A DNA stretch of 14,166 nt from assembly GCA_947307005.1 (NCBI GenBank), contig CAMZHY010000031.1, positions 1 to 14,166 on the forward strand, written 5' to 3'. Both the position numbers and the translations under genes were made by a program. Origin of the DNA: an uncultured Planctomycetaceae bacterium. GTDB lineage: Bacteria > Planctomycetota > Planctomycetia > Pirellulales > Thermoguttaceae. The notes below the pieces were generated by a model. That model saw only the letters and a program-made list of their open reading frames with translations, did not search any database and was not told where the DNA came from. This document shows positions 1 to 6,501 of the stretch, piece by piece (position 1 is the first letter of the stretch; the number at the start of each line of letters is the position of its first letter).

Positions 1-2
1 GA

Positions 3-116
3 GCAGACTTGTACAATATGAACAGCGCGCCCCTTACCGACGCGAACACGCTCGCAGTCGGTCAGTTGACGCTCGCGAACGAATATCTCGCAACCTTCGC
101 CGCAGATACAACATAG
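3..116 (+). CDS. C-terminal end of an unidentified protein (partial)
   Basis: The reading frame is open from the left edge to a TAG at 114-116 and gives 37 residues, ending LATFAADTT. The composition (Leu, Ala, Thr, Asn, Asp) looks like ordinary protein. The competing open frame on the same strand is Arg-rich, as expected of a shadow frame. The gene enters from outside the window, so its start, length and family cannot be seen. I do not recognise the tail. It points the same way as the glycosidase-like gene 141 bases downstream, so the two could share a locus, but a hairpin and a TATAAT box lie between them. Confidence 0.5.
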   Translation, partial: ADLYNMNSAPLTDANTLAVGQLTLANEYLATFAADTT

Positions 117-145
117 TGAAAACCGACATGAAACCGCTCTAAATC

Positions 146-166
146 GCGATTCGACGTCGCAATCGC
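146..166 (+). other. Short hairpin after the upstream partial gene
   Basis: GCGATT at 146-151 pairs perfectly with AATCGC at 161-166. The 9-base loop itself contains a CGACGTCG palindrome. There is no T-run after it, so it is not a textbook intrinsic terminator. It lies 30 bases past the upstream stop and just ahead of the TATAAT box at 180. Confidence 0.3.
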
Positions 167-185
167 CGTAATCCGCAATTATAAT
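157..185 (+). promoter_or_regulatory. Candidate sigma70-type promoter for the glycosidase-like gene
   Basis: An exact TATAAT stands at 180-185, in a locally AT-rich stretch of otherwise GC-rich DNA. The hexamer 17 bases upstream (TCGCAA, 157-162) matches the -35 consensus poorly (3 of 6), so the call rests on the -10 box. Transcription would begin near 192, about 65 bases before the ATG at 258. Confidence 0.4.
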
Positions 186-198
186 GCCAACGTAAAAC

Positions 199-210
199 AA
201 CGATATCGTT
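199..210. promoter_or_regulatory. Perfect 12-bp palindrome, possible operator
   Basis: AACGATATCGTT reads the same on both strands. It starts 13 bases after the TATAAT at 180-185 and so would overlap the first transcribed bases, a position where a dimeric repressor could block initiation. No regulator gene is visible beside it. The role is inferred from symmetry and position only. Confidence 0.3.
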
Positions 211-257
211 TGGACGACGACCTGTATAACGCCAACCGCGCAACCCCGAATACAAAA

Positions 258-3200
258 ATGAAAACGTTCCGAATTTTACCCTTGATCCTTCTAGCGTCTT
301 GTTTCTCGACGCAAAACGCGAACGCGCTGACCGATAACGACGCTGACGGTTCCGCCTCCTATCGCGTGGAAGACGGATGGATCGTCGGTCGCAACTTGCC
401 GAGATATAACAATCGTCCTTTGTATTTGCGCCAGTCGAGAGCTTTCCTTCTGACCGGCGACAAGCCGATTGTTAGGATGGCGGCGGACTCCCGTCTGTAC
501 GGAACGGTTTACTTTGTCTTTGAACGCCAAGGCAAGCGCTTGCGATTAGATCAATTCTCCGACGCGACGTTTTCCTTTCGGGCGGACGAGGCGCGGTGGG
601 AAATGGAGGATTCGTCCTTGCCCGGAGCGCGCGTTTCTCTGACCGTACTGCCGTCGGGAGCGGACGGGTTCGTCGTGAATCTCAGCGTCGAAGGAATGGA
701 ACAGGGCGACGCGATCGAGTGGTTCTACGGCGATCCGAAAGACCTTAACGGAAACGCGGACTGGGCTTACGACGCGTCGGGTCATCCCGAGCTTTTATCT
801 TGGGGCGTTGACGACGGTTTTGCGCCCTTGCAACAGGGTCGTTTTGACGCGGACGGTTCCTACGTCTTGCTCGCGAAGACGAACTCGCAGCGCGAACTCG
901 ACCTTACGCTCGGAAACGAAAACGACTTCGTCGACGCGAGAGAAGCGAACCGACTCTTTCACGAGCGTCTTAAAATCGTGACGCCCTGCCCCGCTCTCGA
1001 CGCCATGGCGCGCGCCTCCTTAAGCGCGGTCGATAGAACGTGGCGCGCGCCCGTCTTTGTCCACGGCTCTATGCAGTGGAACAATCCTTTTCCCGGATGG
1101 CGTACAATTTTTGGCGGCGTCGCGTACGGGTGGCATGAGCGCGTTCTCGAAGAAGCGAAACATTATATCAGTTTCCAAGTCAAAGCGTCCGACAAAGTCT
1201 CCTTCGATTCCGACCCCGATTACCTCTATACGAAAGCGGCGCCGAACTCAAGATTCTACGGCGTCGGTCGAATCGACAGGGATCAAGCGTTTTACGACAT
1301 GCAGTCGCAGTTCTTCGACCAGCTAATCGAAGAATACCGCTGGACGAACGATCCGCAGCTGACCTCGATCCTTCGCGACGCTTTGGAACTGCATATCCAA
1401 TGGATGACCGAATGCTTCGACCCCGACGGCGACGGGCTTTTTGAGAGTTATATCAACGTGTGGCCGACCGATTCCGTCTGGTATAACGGAGGAGGAACCG
1501 CCGAGGAGACCTCTTACGCCTATCGCGCCCACGCGGCGGCGCTCGACATGGCGGAAGCCGCCAACGACGCGCCAAGCGCCGAACGTCATCGACGGGAAAT
1601 GGAAAAGATAAAGAACGCCTTTCAAAACCTTTTGTGGATCAAAAACAAGGGCTATCCCGGCGCGTATATCGAGCAGGGCGGTTACCGTCGCCTTCATCAA
1701 GACCCTTGGCTTTACAGCATCTTCCTTCCGATCGACGCGGGACTTACGGACGGTTTGCAGGCGCTGGAGGCTCTTTACTATCCGGAATGGGCGCTGCAGA
1801 ACGACGCGATCGGCGACGACGGGCGTATGGTCTGGACGTCCAACTGGGTCCCCGGAACATGGTCGGTGCGGGAAAGGTGGCCCGGCGACAACTATCACCT
1901 AGCGCAGATGTATTTCCAATCGGGTCTTCCCGACAAAGGATGGGAAATCATGAAGGGCGCGTTTATGAACACAGGCTTTTACGGCGAAGTCCCCGGCAAT
2001 TTGGGCGGACGCCAAGGCGGAATCGACTTTGGCGATTGCGTCCACCCGTTCGCGAGGTGTCTCGTGGAAGGCTTGTTTGGATACCGTCCCAACTATCCCA
2101 AGCAAGAAGTTCTTATATCCCCCTCGTTCCCAAGGGACTGGAAGAACGCACGGCTAGAACTCCCCGATTATCGAATCGACTACCAAAACGACGGAGGGAA
2201 GTTGACGTGCCGGATCGGACTGGCAAAATCGGCGAATATCAAGCTGAGAATTCCCGTCGTCGCCCGAAAAATCGAGCGCGTTCTGACGGATGGAAAACCG
2301 GTCGATTATGAAACGCTTCCTTATCTCGGAGGAACGCTCGTTTGCGTAAACGCGGACGACGTCCAAAGCGCCGACGTTGAAATAGAATATGAAAAAGACG
2401 ACGCGCCTTTCGGCTTCGTTTATTGGAGGGGGGAAGTCTTTGAGAAGGTAGTCGACGAAGGGACGCCGATATGCTTCCCCGGCGAGTCCGTCGAACGCGT
2501 GGAAGACCCCGAGGGCGTCGCGTCGGAAATCTCCGTCGCCGACGGGGTTGCGCGAATCAAGTCTGCCGACTGCTCCAGTCCTCGTTCGCTTTTCGTTTTC
2601 ACCAACAAAAACGGTCTGCCGCAACTAAAAATCTTTCGCTTTCAGCCAATGAAAGACGAATCCTTATCGACGCGAGAGACTCTCAGAGAAAAAGAAATCA
2701 AGTCGTACGGATGGACGCCCGTCGATATCCGACAGGCGATGAACGCCGACGTTAGGACCATCTTTCAACAGAAATACCTTGAGCCTCGTCCCAAGACGAT
2801 CTCCGCGCGCATCGGCGTCGACGGTTTTTCTCCATGGACCTTCCCCCACTGGCGAAGCGGTCCGCCGGAAATTCTTCTCGACGCCGTCGATTCGATGAAA
2901 GACGGCGACGTCTTGACCACGCCCCAAGGCGCGCGCTTCATGATGAAGGACGAGCCGCAAAATATCGCGTTCGTTTCGCTCTGGGACAATTACCCAAGCG
3001 AAATAACGATCCCGACGGACGGCGCGCAAGGGGACGCCGTCGCTTTCTTGATCTGCGGTTCGACGAATATGATGCAATGCCATATTGAGAACGCGGTTCT
3101 TGAGATATGGTACGACGGCGGTTCAAAGGACGAAATTCGCCTAGTTCCCCCCGTAAACTACTGGAATCTCTGTCCCATCGACGGTCACGCGACCGCGCCG

Positions 3201-3419
3201 GGACAAGCGAGCCGCTCGTATTATACGTCGGAAACGGATCGTTTCTGCCTCCCACGCGAGCTCCCTCAGACGGTGACGCTGGGTCAAAACTGCGTCGCCA
3301 TGCTGACGACCGCGCGGTTGCGAGAGAATCAGCCCGTCGAAAAAGTCGTTCTACGCTGCATGTCGCAAGAGGTGGTCGTCGGACTCATGGGAATATCGAT
3401 CGGCGAGAAGAAACGATAG
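258..3419 (+). CDS. Secreted six-hairpin glycosidase-like protein (DUF4450-type)
   Basis: Large exported protein, probably acting on a carbohydrate at the cell surface or in the periplasm. The ATG at 258 is preferred over an in-frame TTG at 210 because it begins directly with a signal peptide (MKTFRILPLILLASC...), giving 1053 residues. LLASC is lipobox-like with Cys15; a signal peptidase I cut after ANA (residue 23) is the alternative. An N-terminal beta-rich region (about 30-230) carries the NNRPLYLRQSRAFLLTGDKP segment, which I associate with DUF4450 proteins. An alpha-helical, (alpha/alpha)6-like part follows (about 245-640), with DPDGDGLFE at 388-396 and NGGGTAEET at 410-418. These acidic residues are candidate catalytic positions, but I cannot assign the acid and base. 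About 340 further residues look beta-rich. Substrate is unknown. The broad class is fairly secure; the family name comes from remembered similarity. No Shine-Dalgarno is evident. Confidence 0.72.
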   Translation: MKTFRILPLILLASCFSTQNANALTDNDADGSASYRVEDGWIVGRNLPRYNNRPLYLRQSRAFLLTGDKPIVRMAADSRLYGTVYFVFERQGKRLRLDQFSDATFSFRADEARWEMEDSSLPGARVSLTVLPSGADGFVVNLSVEGMEQGDAIEWFYGDPKDLNGNADWAYDASGHPELLSWGVDDGFAPLQQGRFDADGSYVLLAKTNSQRELDLTLGNENDFVDAREANRLFHERLKIVTPCPALDAMARASLSAVDRTWRAPVFVHGSMQWNNPFPGWRTIFGGVAYGWHERVLEEAKHYISFQVKASDKVSFDSDPDYLYTKAAPNSRFYGVGRIDRDQAFYDMQSQFFDQLIEEYRWTNDPQLTSILRDALELHIQWMTECFDPDGDGLFESYINVWPTDSVWYNGGGTAEETSYAYRAHAAALDMAEAANDAPSAERHRREMEKIKNAFQNLLWIKNKGYPGAYIEQGGYRRLHQDPWLYSIFLPIDAGLTDGLQALEALYYPEWALQNDAIGDDGRMVWTSNWVPGTWSVRERWPGDNYHLAQMYFQSGLPDKGWEIMKGAFMNTGFYGEVPGNLGGRQGGIDFGDCVHPFARCLVEGLFGYRPNYPKQEVLISPSFPRDWKNARLELPDYRIDYQNDGGKLTCRIGLAKSANIKLRIPVVARKIERVLTDGKPVDYETLPYLGGTLVCVNADDVQSADVEIEYEKDDAPFGFVYWRGEVFEKVVDEGTPICFPGESVERVEDPEGVASEISVADGVARIKSADCSSPRSLFVFTNKNGLPQLKIFRFQPMKDESLSTRETLREKEIKSYGWTPVDIRQAMNADVRTIFQQKYLEPRPKTISARIGVDGFSPWTFPHWRSGPPEILLDAVDSMKDGDVLTTPQGARFMMKDEPQNIAFVSLWDNYPSEITIPTDGAQGDAVAFLICGSTNMMQCHIENAVLEIWYDGGSKDEIRLVPPVNYWNLCPIDGHATAPGQASRSYYTSETDRFCLPRELPQTVTLGQNCVAMLTTARLRENQPVEKVVLRCMSQEVVVGLMGISIGEKKR

Positions 3420-3420
3420 A

Positions 3421-3439
3421 CGCCGACGACGATTCGGCG
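3421..3439 (+). other. Hairpin just after the glycosidase-like gene
   Basis: CGCCGA (3421-3426) and TCGGCG (3434-3439) form a perfect 6-bp stem with a 7-base loop, two bases after the TAG. No T-run follows, so it is at best a weak or factor-assisted terminator or an mRNA-end stabiliser. Confidence 0.3.
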
Positions 3440-3478
3440 CATGATCGCCGTCCTCCTCTAAGAGCGACTGGCTTCCCA

Positions 3479-3506
3479 TAGACGCCGCCCACTCGGCGAG
3501 TATAAT
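3479..3506 (+). promoter_or_regulatory. Candidate sigma70-type promoter for dnaB
   Basis: An exact TATAAT at 3501-3506 is preceded, after a 16-base spacer, by TAGACG at 3479-3484, which matches 4 of 6 positions of TTGACA. Transcription would begin near 3513 and leave a leader of about 88 bases before the dnaB ATG. It is the best-formed promoter in the window and separates dnaB from the upstream gene. Confidence 0.5.
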
Positions 3507-3600
3507 TGTCGGAAGTCGCGACCGTCGGAAGGCTCGCGGTTGTTTTGTTTGTTGATTCTATCAAATTGTAACTTATCGGTTTTGAGCAGGACGGATCGGC

Positions 3601-5088
3601 ATGGCGGACAATCCTCCGAAGAAAAAGAAGACGACGTCCTCGAAGTCGTCGGACGGCGGCGCCGTCGATCGCGCGCTTCCGTGCAATATCGACGCGGAAC
3701 GCGGCGTCATCGGCGCGATTCTGCTCGATCCGAACCTCTGCGACGACGTCGCGACGATCGTTCGTCCCAACGATTTCTACCTCGATAAGCACCGTCGCAT
3801 TTATCGCGCTCTCGTAGAGATGAGCGCGTCGTCGCAAGGAATCGACTTAACGCTGCTCGTCGAACAGCTCCGCTCTTCGAACGAACTCGAAGAGATCGGC
3901 GGCGAAGCGTATCTCGCCGAGCTGATGCAAAGCGTTCAGGTCACGGCGCACGCGACGCACTACGCCAATATCGTCGCCCAAAACGCGATGCGACGCTCGC
4001 TCATCGGCGCCGCCGAGGATATTCTCAACAGAGCCTACTCGCCGGAATTTCAGGCCCGCGAACTCGTCGCCCACGCCGAGGAGAAGATTTTCGCCGTCAA
4101 CGACGCGCGATCCTCGAACGCGCTCCAATCGATGCGCGACCTCATGCCGGAAGTTTTCGAACTCGTCGATAAACGCGCCTCGAAGGAGACCGACGCCGTC
4201 GACACGGGATTCATCGATCTCAACAATATTCTCGGCGGATTTCATCCTTCCGAACTCATCATCATCGCGGCGCGCCCGTCGATGGGTAAGACCGCGTTCG
4301 CGACGAATATCGCCGACTTCGTCGCCGTCCACCAGAAAATCCCCGTTCTCTTCTTTAGCCTAGAAATGGCGAAAACGGAACTCGCGTTGCGTATGATCTG
4401 CGCGCGCGGACGCATTAAGAGTCAATGTTTTCGAGAAGAACTCTCCCCTCAAAACGCGGAGAAATTCAATCGCTCCGCCATGGCTCTTAGCTCGTCGCCC
4501 CTATATATCGACGACACGCCGTCTCGAACCGTCGCGGAAATCGGCGCGATTGCAAGGCGGCTTAAACGCCAACAGGGACTGGGACTTATCATCATCGACT
4601 ATCTTGGACTCATCGAACCGGACAACTCCCTTGATTCGCGTCAAGAGCAGGTCGCGAAGATCGCGCGTCGGCTTAAGGGACTCGCGCGCGAGTTGCAGGT
4701 TCCCGTCGTTTGTCTTTCCCAGCTCAACCGCATGACGGAGCAGTCGAAAGACAGCCGACCGCGCCTCAATCACCTACGCGAATCCGGCGCGATCGAACAG
4801 GACGCCGACGTCGTCATGTTCGTACACCGCGAGGAATACTACCTGACGGAAGAGCAGGCGGAAGAGAAAGGCATGAAGGGAATTGCGGAAATCATCGTCG
4901 CCAAACAGCGAAACGGGCCGATTGGCGACGTCAAACTCGTTTGGAAAAGCGAATTTACGCTTTTCACAAGCATCTCGCATGCCGACGAATCCGATTTTTA
5001 CGACGAGCAAAGTCAAGCGCTCAGCGAATTCCAGCAATTTTCAGGAAGCGACGATTACGGCGGCGGCGGAACGACCGTCGAGTTCTAA
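3601..5088 (+). CDS. dnaB: Replicative DNA helicase DnaB
   Basis: Hexameric helicase that unwinds DNA at the replication fork using ATP. The 495 residues match the normal family size. A basic, Ser-rich tail (about 1-22) precedes the N-terminal DnaB domain, which opens with PCNIDAERGVIGAILLDPN at about 27-45. After the linker, the RecA-like domain carries Walker A ARPSMGKT (224-231, Lys230), the FFSLEM helicase motif, Walker B LIIIDYLGL with Asp333, and the HLRESGAIEQDAD segment typical of DnaB. No intein or frameshift interrupts it. The ATG at 3601 begins the normal N-terminus; no strong Shine-Dalgarno stands before it. The next gene starts 89 bases downstream. It appears to be the chromosomal dnaB, since no phage or plasmid genes surround it. 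Confidence 0.95.
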   Translation: MADNPPKKKKTTSSKSSDGGAVDRALPCNIDAERGVIGAILLDPNLCDDVATIVRPNDFYLDKHRRIYRALVEMSASSQGIDLTLLVEQLRSSNELEEIGGEAYLAELMQSVQVTAHATHYANIVAQNAMRRSLIGAAEDILNRAYSPEFQARELVAHAEEKIFAVNDARSSNALQSMRDLMPEVFELVDKRASKETDAVDTGFIDLNNILGGFHPSELIIIAARPSMGKTAFATNIADFVAVHQKIPVLFFSLEMAKTELALRMICARGRIKSQCFREELSPQNAEKFNRSAMALSSSPLYIDDTPSRTVAEIGAIARRLKRQQGLGLIIIDYLGLIEPDNSLDSRQEQVAKIARRLKGLARELQVPVVCLSQLNRMTEQSKDSRPRLNHLRESGAIEQDADVVMFVHREEYYLTEEQAEEKGMKGIAEIIVAKQRNGPIGDVKLVWKSEFTLFTSISHADESDFYDEQSQALSEFQQFSGSDDYGGGGTTVEF

Positions 5089-5106
5089 CGGCGGAAACGA
5101 CGCCGT
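5088..5106 (+). other. Hairpin at the dnaB stop codon
   Basis: ACGGCG (5088-5093) and CGCCGT (5101-5106) form a perfect 6-bp stem with a 7-base loop that begins inside the TAA. It lacks a T-run. It may slow or end transcription, or protect the mRNA end. Confidence 0.3.
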
Positions 5107-5177
5107 GAAATTCGTTCGAAACGCGCCGGTCGCTGCGAGCGTCTCGAAAGAGCCCTTAATTTTAAGATCGAAAACCG

Positions 5178-6308
5178 ATGAAAGCGTTAGTCACGGGCGG
5201 CGGCGGTTTCTTAGGACTCCGCCTCGTTCAGCGTCTCCTTGACGACGGAATCGAACCGATTTCGTTCAGCCGCGCTTCCCACGTCGAACTGACGAAGCTC
5301 GGCGTCGAACAGCGTCAAGGAAATCTCGACTCGTTTGAAGACGTCGAAGCCGCCGTCGAAGGGTGCGACGCGGTCTTTCACGTCGCGGCGTTCCCCAGCG
5401 TCGTCATGGACCCGACGCCGTACTATCGAACGAACCTTCTCGGAACGCGCAACGTCGTCGCCGCGTGCCTCAAACATCGTGTCCGAAAACTCGTCTATAC
5501 GAGCACGCAGTGCGTCGCCAACACGGTCGAATCGCAGGAGGGTATCGACGAGTCGACCCCTTACGCCCCGCGTTTTCTCTGCTGGTATCAGATGACGAAA
5601 GCGGTCTCGGAACAAATCGTTCGCGCCGCAAACTACGCCCCGTGGACCGACGACTACGATTTCGGAGGTCTCGATCTTTCGTCCGCGAATTTCCGAAAGC
5701 TCGATCCTAAAGTCAATATCGCGCCGACGCGCCGCGATCCGGCCCGCGAAGACGCGCTCATGACCGTCGCGCTGCGTCCGCACCTCATCTGGGGACCCGG
5801 CGACCGCCACCTCGTCACGAGAATGCTCGAGCGCTCGCGTTCCCGTCGTCTCGTCCGCGTCGGCGACGGCAAGAACATGATCGCGACGATCTACGTCGAC
5901 AACTGCGCCGACGCCCACAAACTCGCGTTCGACGCGCTCGTTCCCGGTTCGAGCGTCCCCGGCTCCGTCTACTATATCGCGCAGGAGAAGCCGATCAACT
6001 GCTGGCGCTGGATCGACGATCTTCTCGCGCTTGTCCACGAGCCGCCCGTGCGTTCGAGCATCTCTTTCGAGTCCGCGTGGCGGCGCGGCGCGATCCTCGA
6101 AAAAATCTATTCGCTCTTGCGGCTCAAGGGCGAGCCGGTTATGACGCGGTTCCTCGCGACGCAGCTCGCTAAATCGTACTGGTTCGACACGACGCGCGCG
6201 AAAAACGAACTCGGGTTCGTTCCGAAAATCTCGACGGAAGAAGGAATGCGGCGCCTTGGCGAGTTTGTCGAGGAATGTTTGCGCGATCCGTCGAAACGAC
6301 CGTCGTAA
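5178..6308 (+). CDS. NAD-dependent epimerase/dehydratase, extended SDR (3-beta-HSD-like)
   Basis: Oxidoreductase or epimerase of the extended short-chain dehydrogenase superfamily, 376 residues, probably cytosolic. The N-terminal Rossmann fold carries TGGGGFLG at 6-13, the TGxxGxxG pattern that binds NAD(P). The active site is visible as Ser109/Thr110 in VYTSTQ and Tyr137/Lys141 in YQMTK. LRPHLIWGPGD at 199-209 is typical of the 3-beta-hydroxysteroid dehydrogenase-like group. K141 and R200 are 59 residues apart, whereas I expect roughly 22-25, so about 35 residues (near 153-195, rich in Asp, Tyr and Trp at first) appear to be an insertion. Substrate cannot be read from the sequence; a nucleotide sugar, sterol or hopanoid precursor are all possible. 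The ATG at 5178 directly precedes the Rossmann strand, with no clear ribosome binding site. Confidence 0.85.
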   Translation: MKALVTGGGGFLGLRLVQRLLDDGIEPISFSRASHVELTKLGVEQRQGNLDSFEDVEAAVEGCDAVFHVAAFPSVVMDPTPYYRTNLLGTRNVVAACLKHRVRKLVYTSTQCVANTVESQEGIDESTPYAPRFLCWYQMTKAVSEQIVRAANYAPWTDDYDFGGLDLSSANFRKLDPKVNIAPTRRDPAREDALMTVALRPHLIWGPGDRHLVTRMLERSRSRRLVRVGDGKNMIATIYVDNCADAHKLAFDALVPGSSVPGSVYYIAQEKPINCWRWIDDLLALVHEPPVRSSISFESAWRRGAILEKIYSLLRLKGEPVMTRFLATQLAKSYWFDTTRAKNELGFVPKISTEEGMRRLGEFVEECLRDPSKRPS

Positions 6309-6311
6309 ACG

Positions 6312-6360
6312 CCTCGCCGGTCCTAAATAAAGATAATATGAAAAAATCGCGTCGGCGAGG
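6312..6360. repeat. 8-bp inverted repeat with a long A-rich loop
   Basis: CCTCGCCG (6312-6319) is the exact reverse complement of CGGCGAGG (6353-6360), separated by 33 mostly A/T bases. It begins four bases after the SDR stop codon. No T-run follows, so it resembles an atypical terminator or a protein-binding dyad more than a classic intrinsic terminator. Confidence 0.3.
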
Positions 6361-6380
6361 TTGTCAACTTTCGTAAAGAG

Positions 6381-6408
6381 TGGACAATTATGAACTGACG
6401 CTATTAAT
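6381..6408 (+). promoter_or_regulatory. Weak candidate promoter for the CoA ligase gene
   Basis: TGGACA at 6381-6386 matches 5 of 6 positions of the -35 consensus. ATTAAT at 6403-6408, after a 16-base spacer, matches 4 of 6 of the -10 but lacks its conserved second A. Transcription would begin near 6415, at the foot of the hairpin at 6414-6432. Confidence 0.3.
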
Positions 6409-6413
6409 GACGC

Positions 6414-6432
6414 CGCGTCTCTTCAAGACGCG
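6414..6432 (+). other. Leader hairpin upstream of the CoA ligase gene
   Basis: CGCGTCT (6414-6420) and AGACGCG (6426-6432) form a perfect 7-bp stem with a 5-base loop. It lies in the untranslated stretch about 70 bases before the ATG at 6502 and has no T-run. It could be a 5'-end stabiliser or a regulatory structure; no known riboswitch is recognised. Confidence 0.3.
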
Positions 6433-6501
6433 AGCCAACCGATCGACCCGTCGCGTTCCCGCGTCGGGAAGCTCCTTATCCTCCGTTTGAAAGGGTATTC
6501 A

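Noticed and set aside
1..60. Possible adapter at the left edge as well
   Set aside because: No adapter or primer sequence that I know is present there, and an ordinary-looking protein frame runs in from the edge.
210..257. A TTG start for the glycosidase-like protein at 210
   Set aside because: It would put 16 polar residues before the signal peptide and would overlap the 12-bp palindrome. The ATG at 258 gives a normal signal sequence.
5211..6038. A 275-codon open frame antisense to the SDR gene
   Set aside because: It has shadow-type composition (Arg, Asp, Val) and no motifs, while the + strand encodes an intact SDR.
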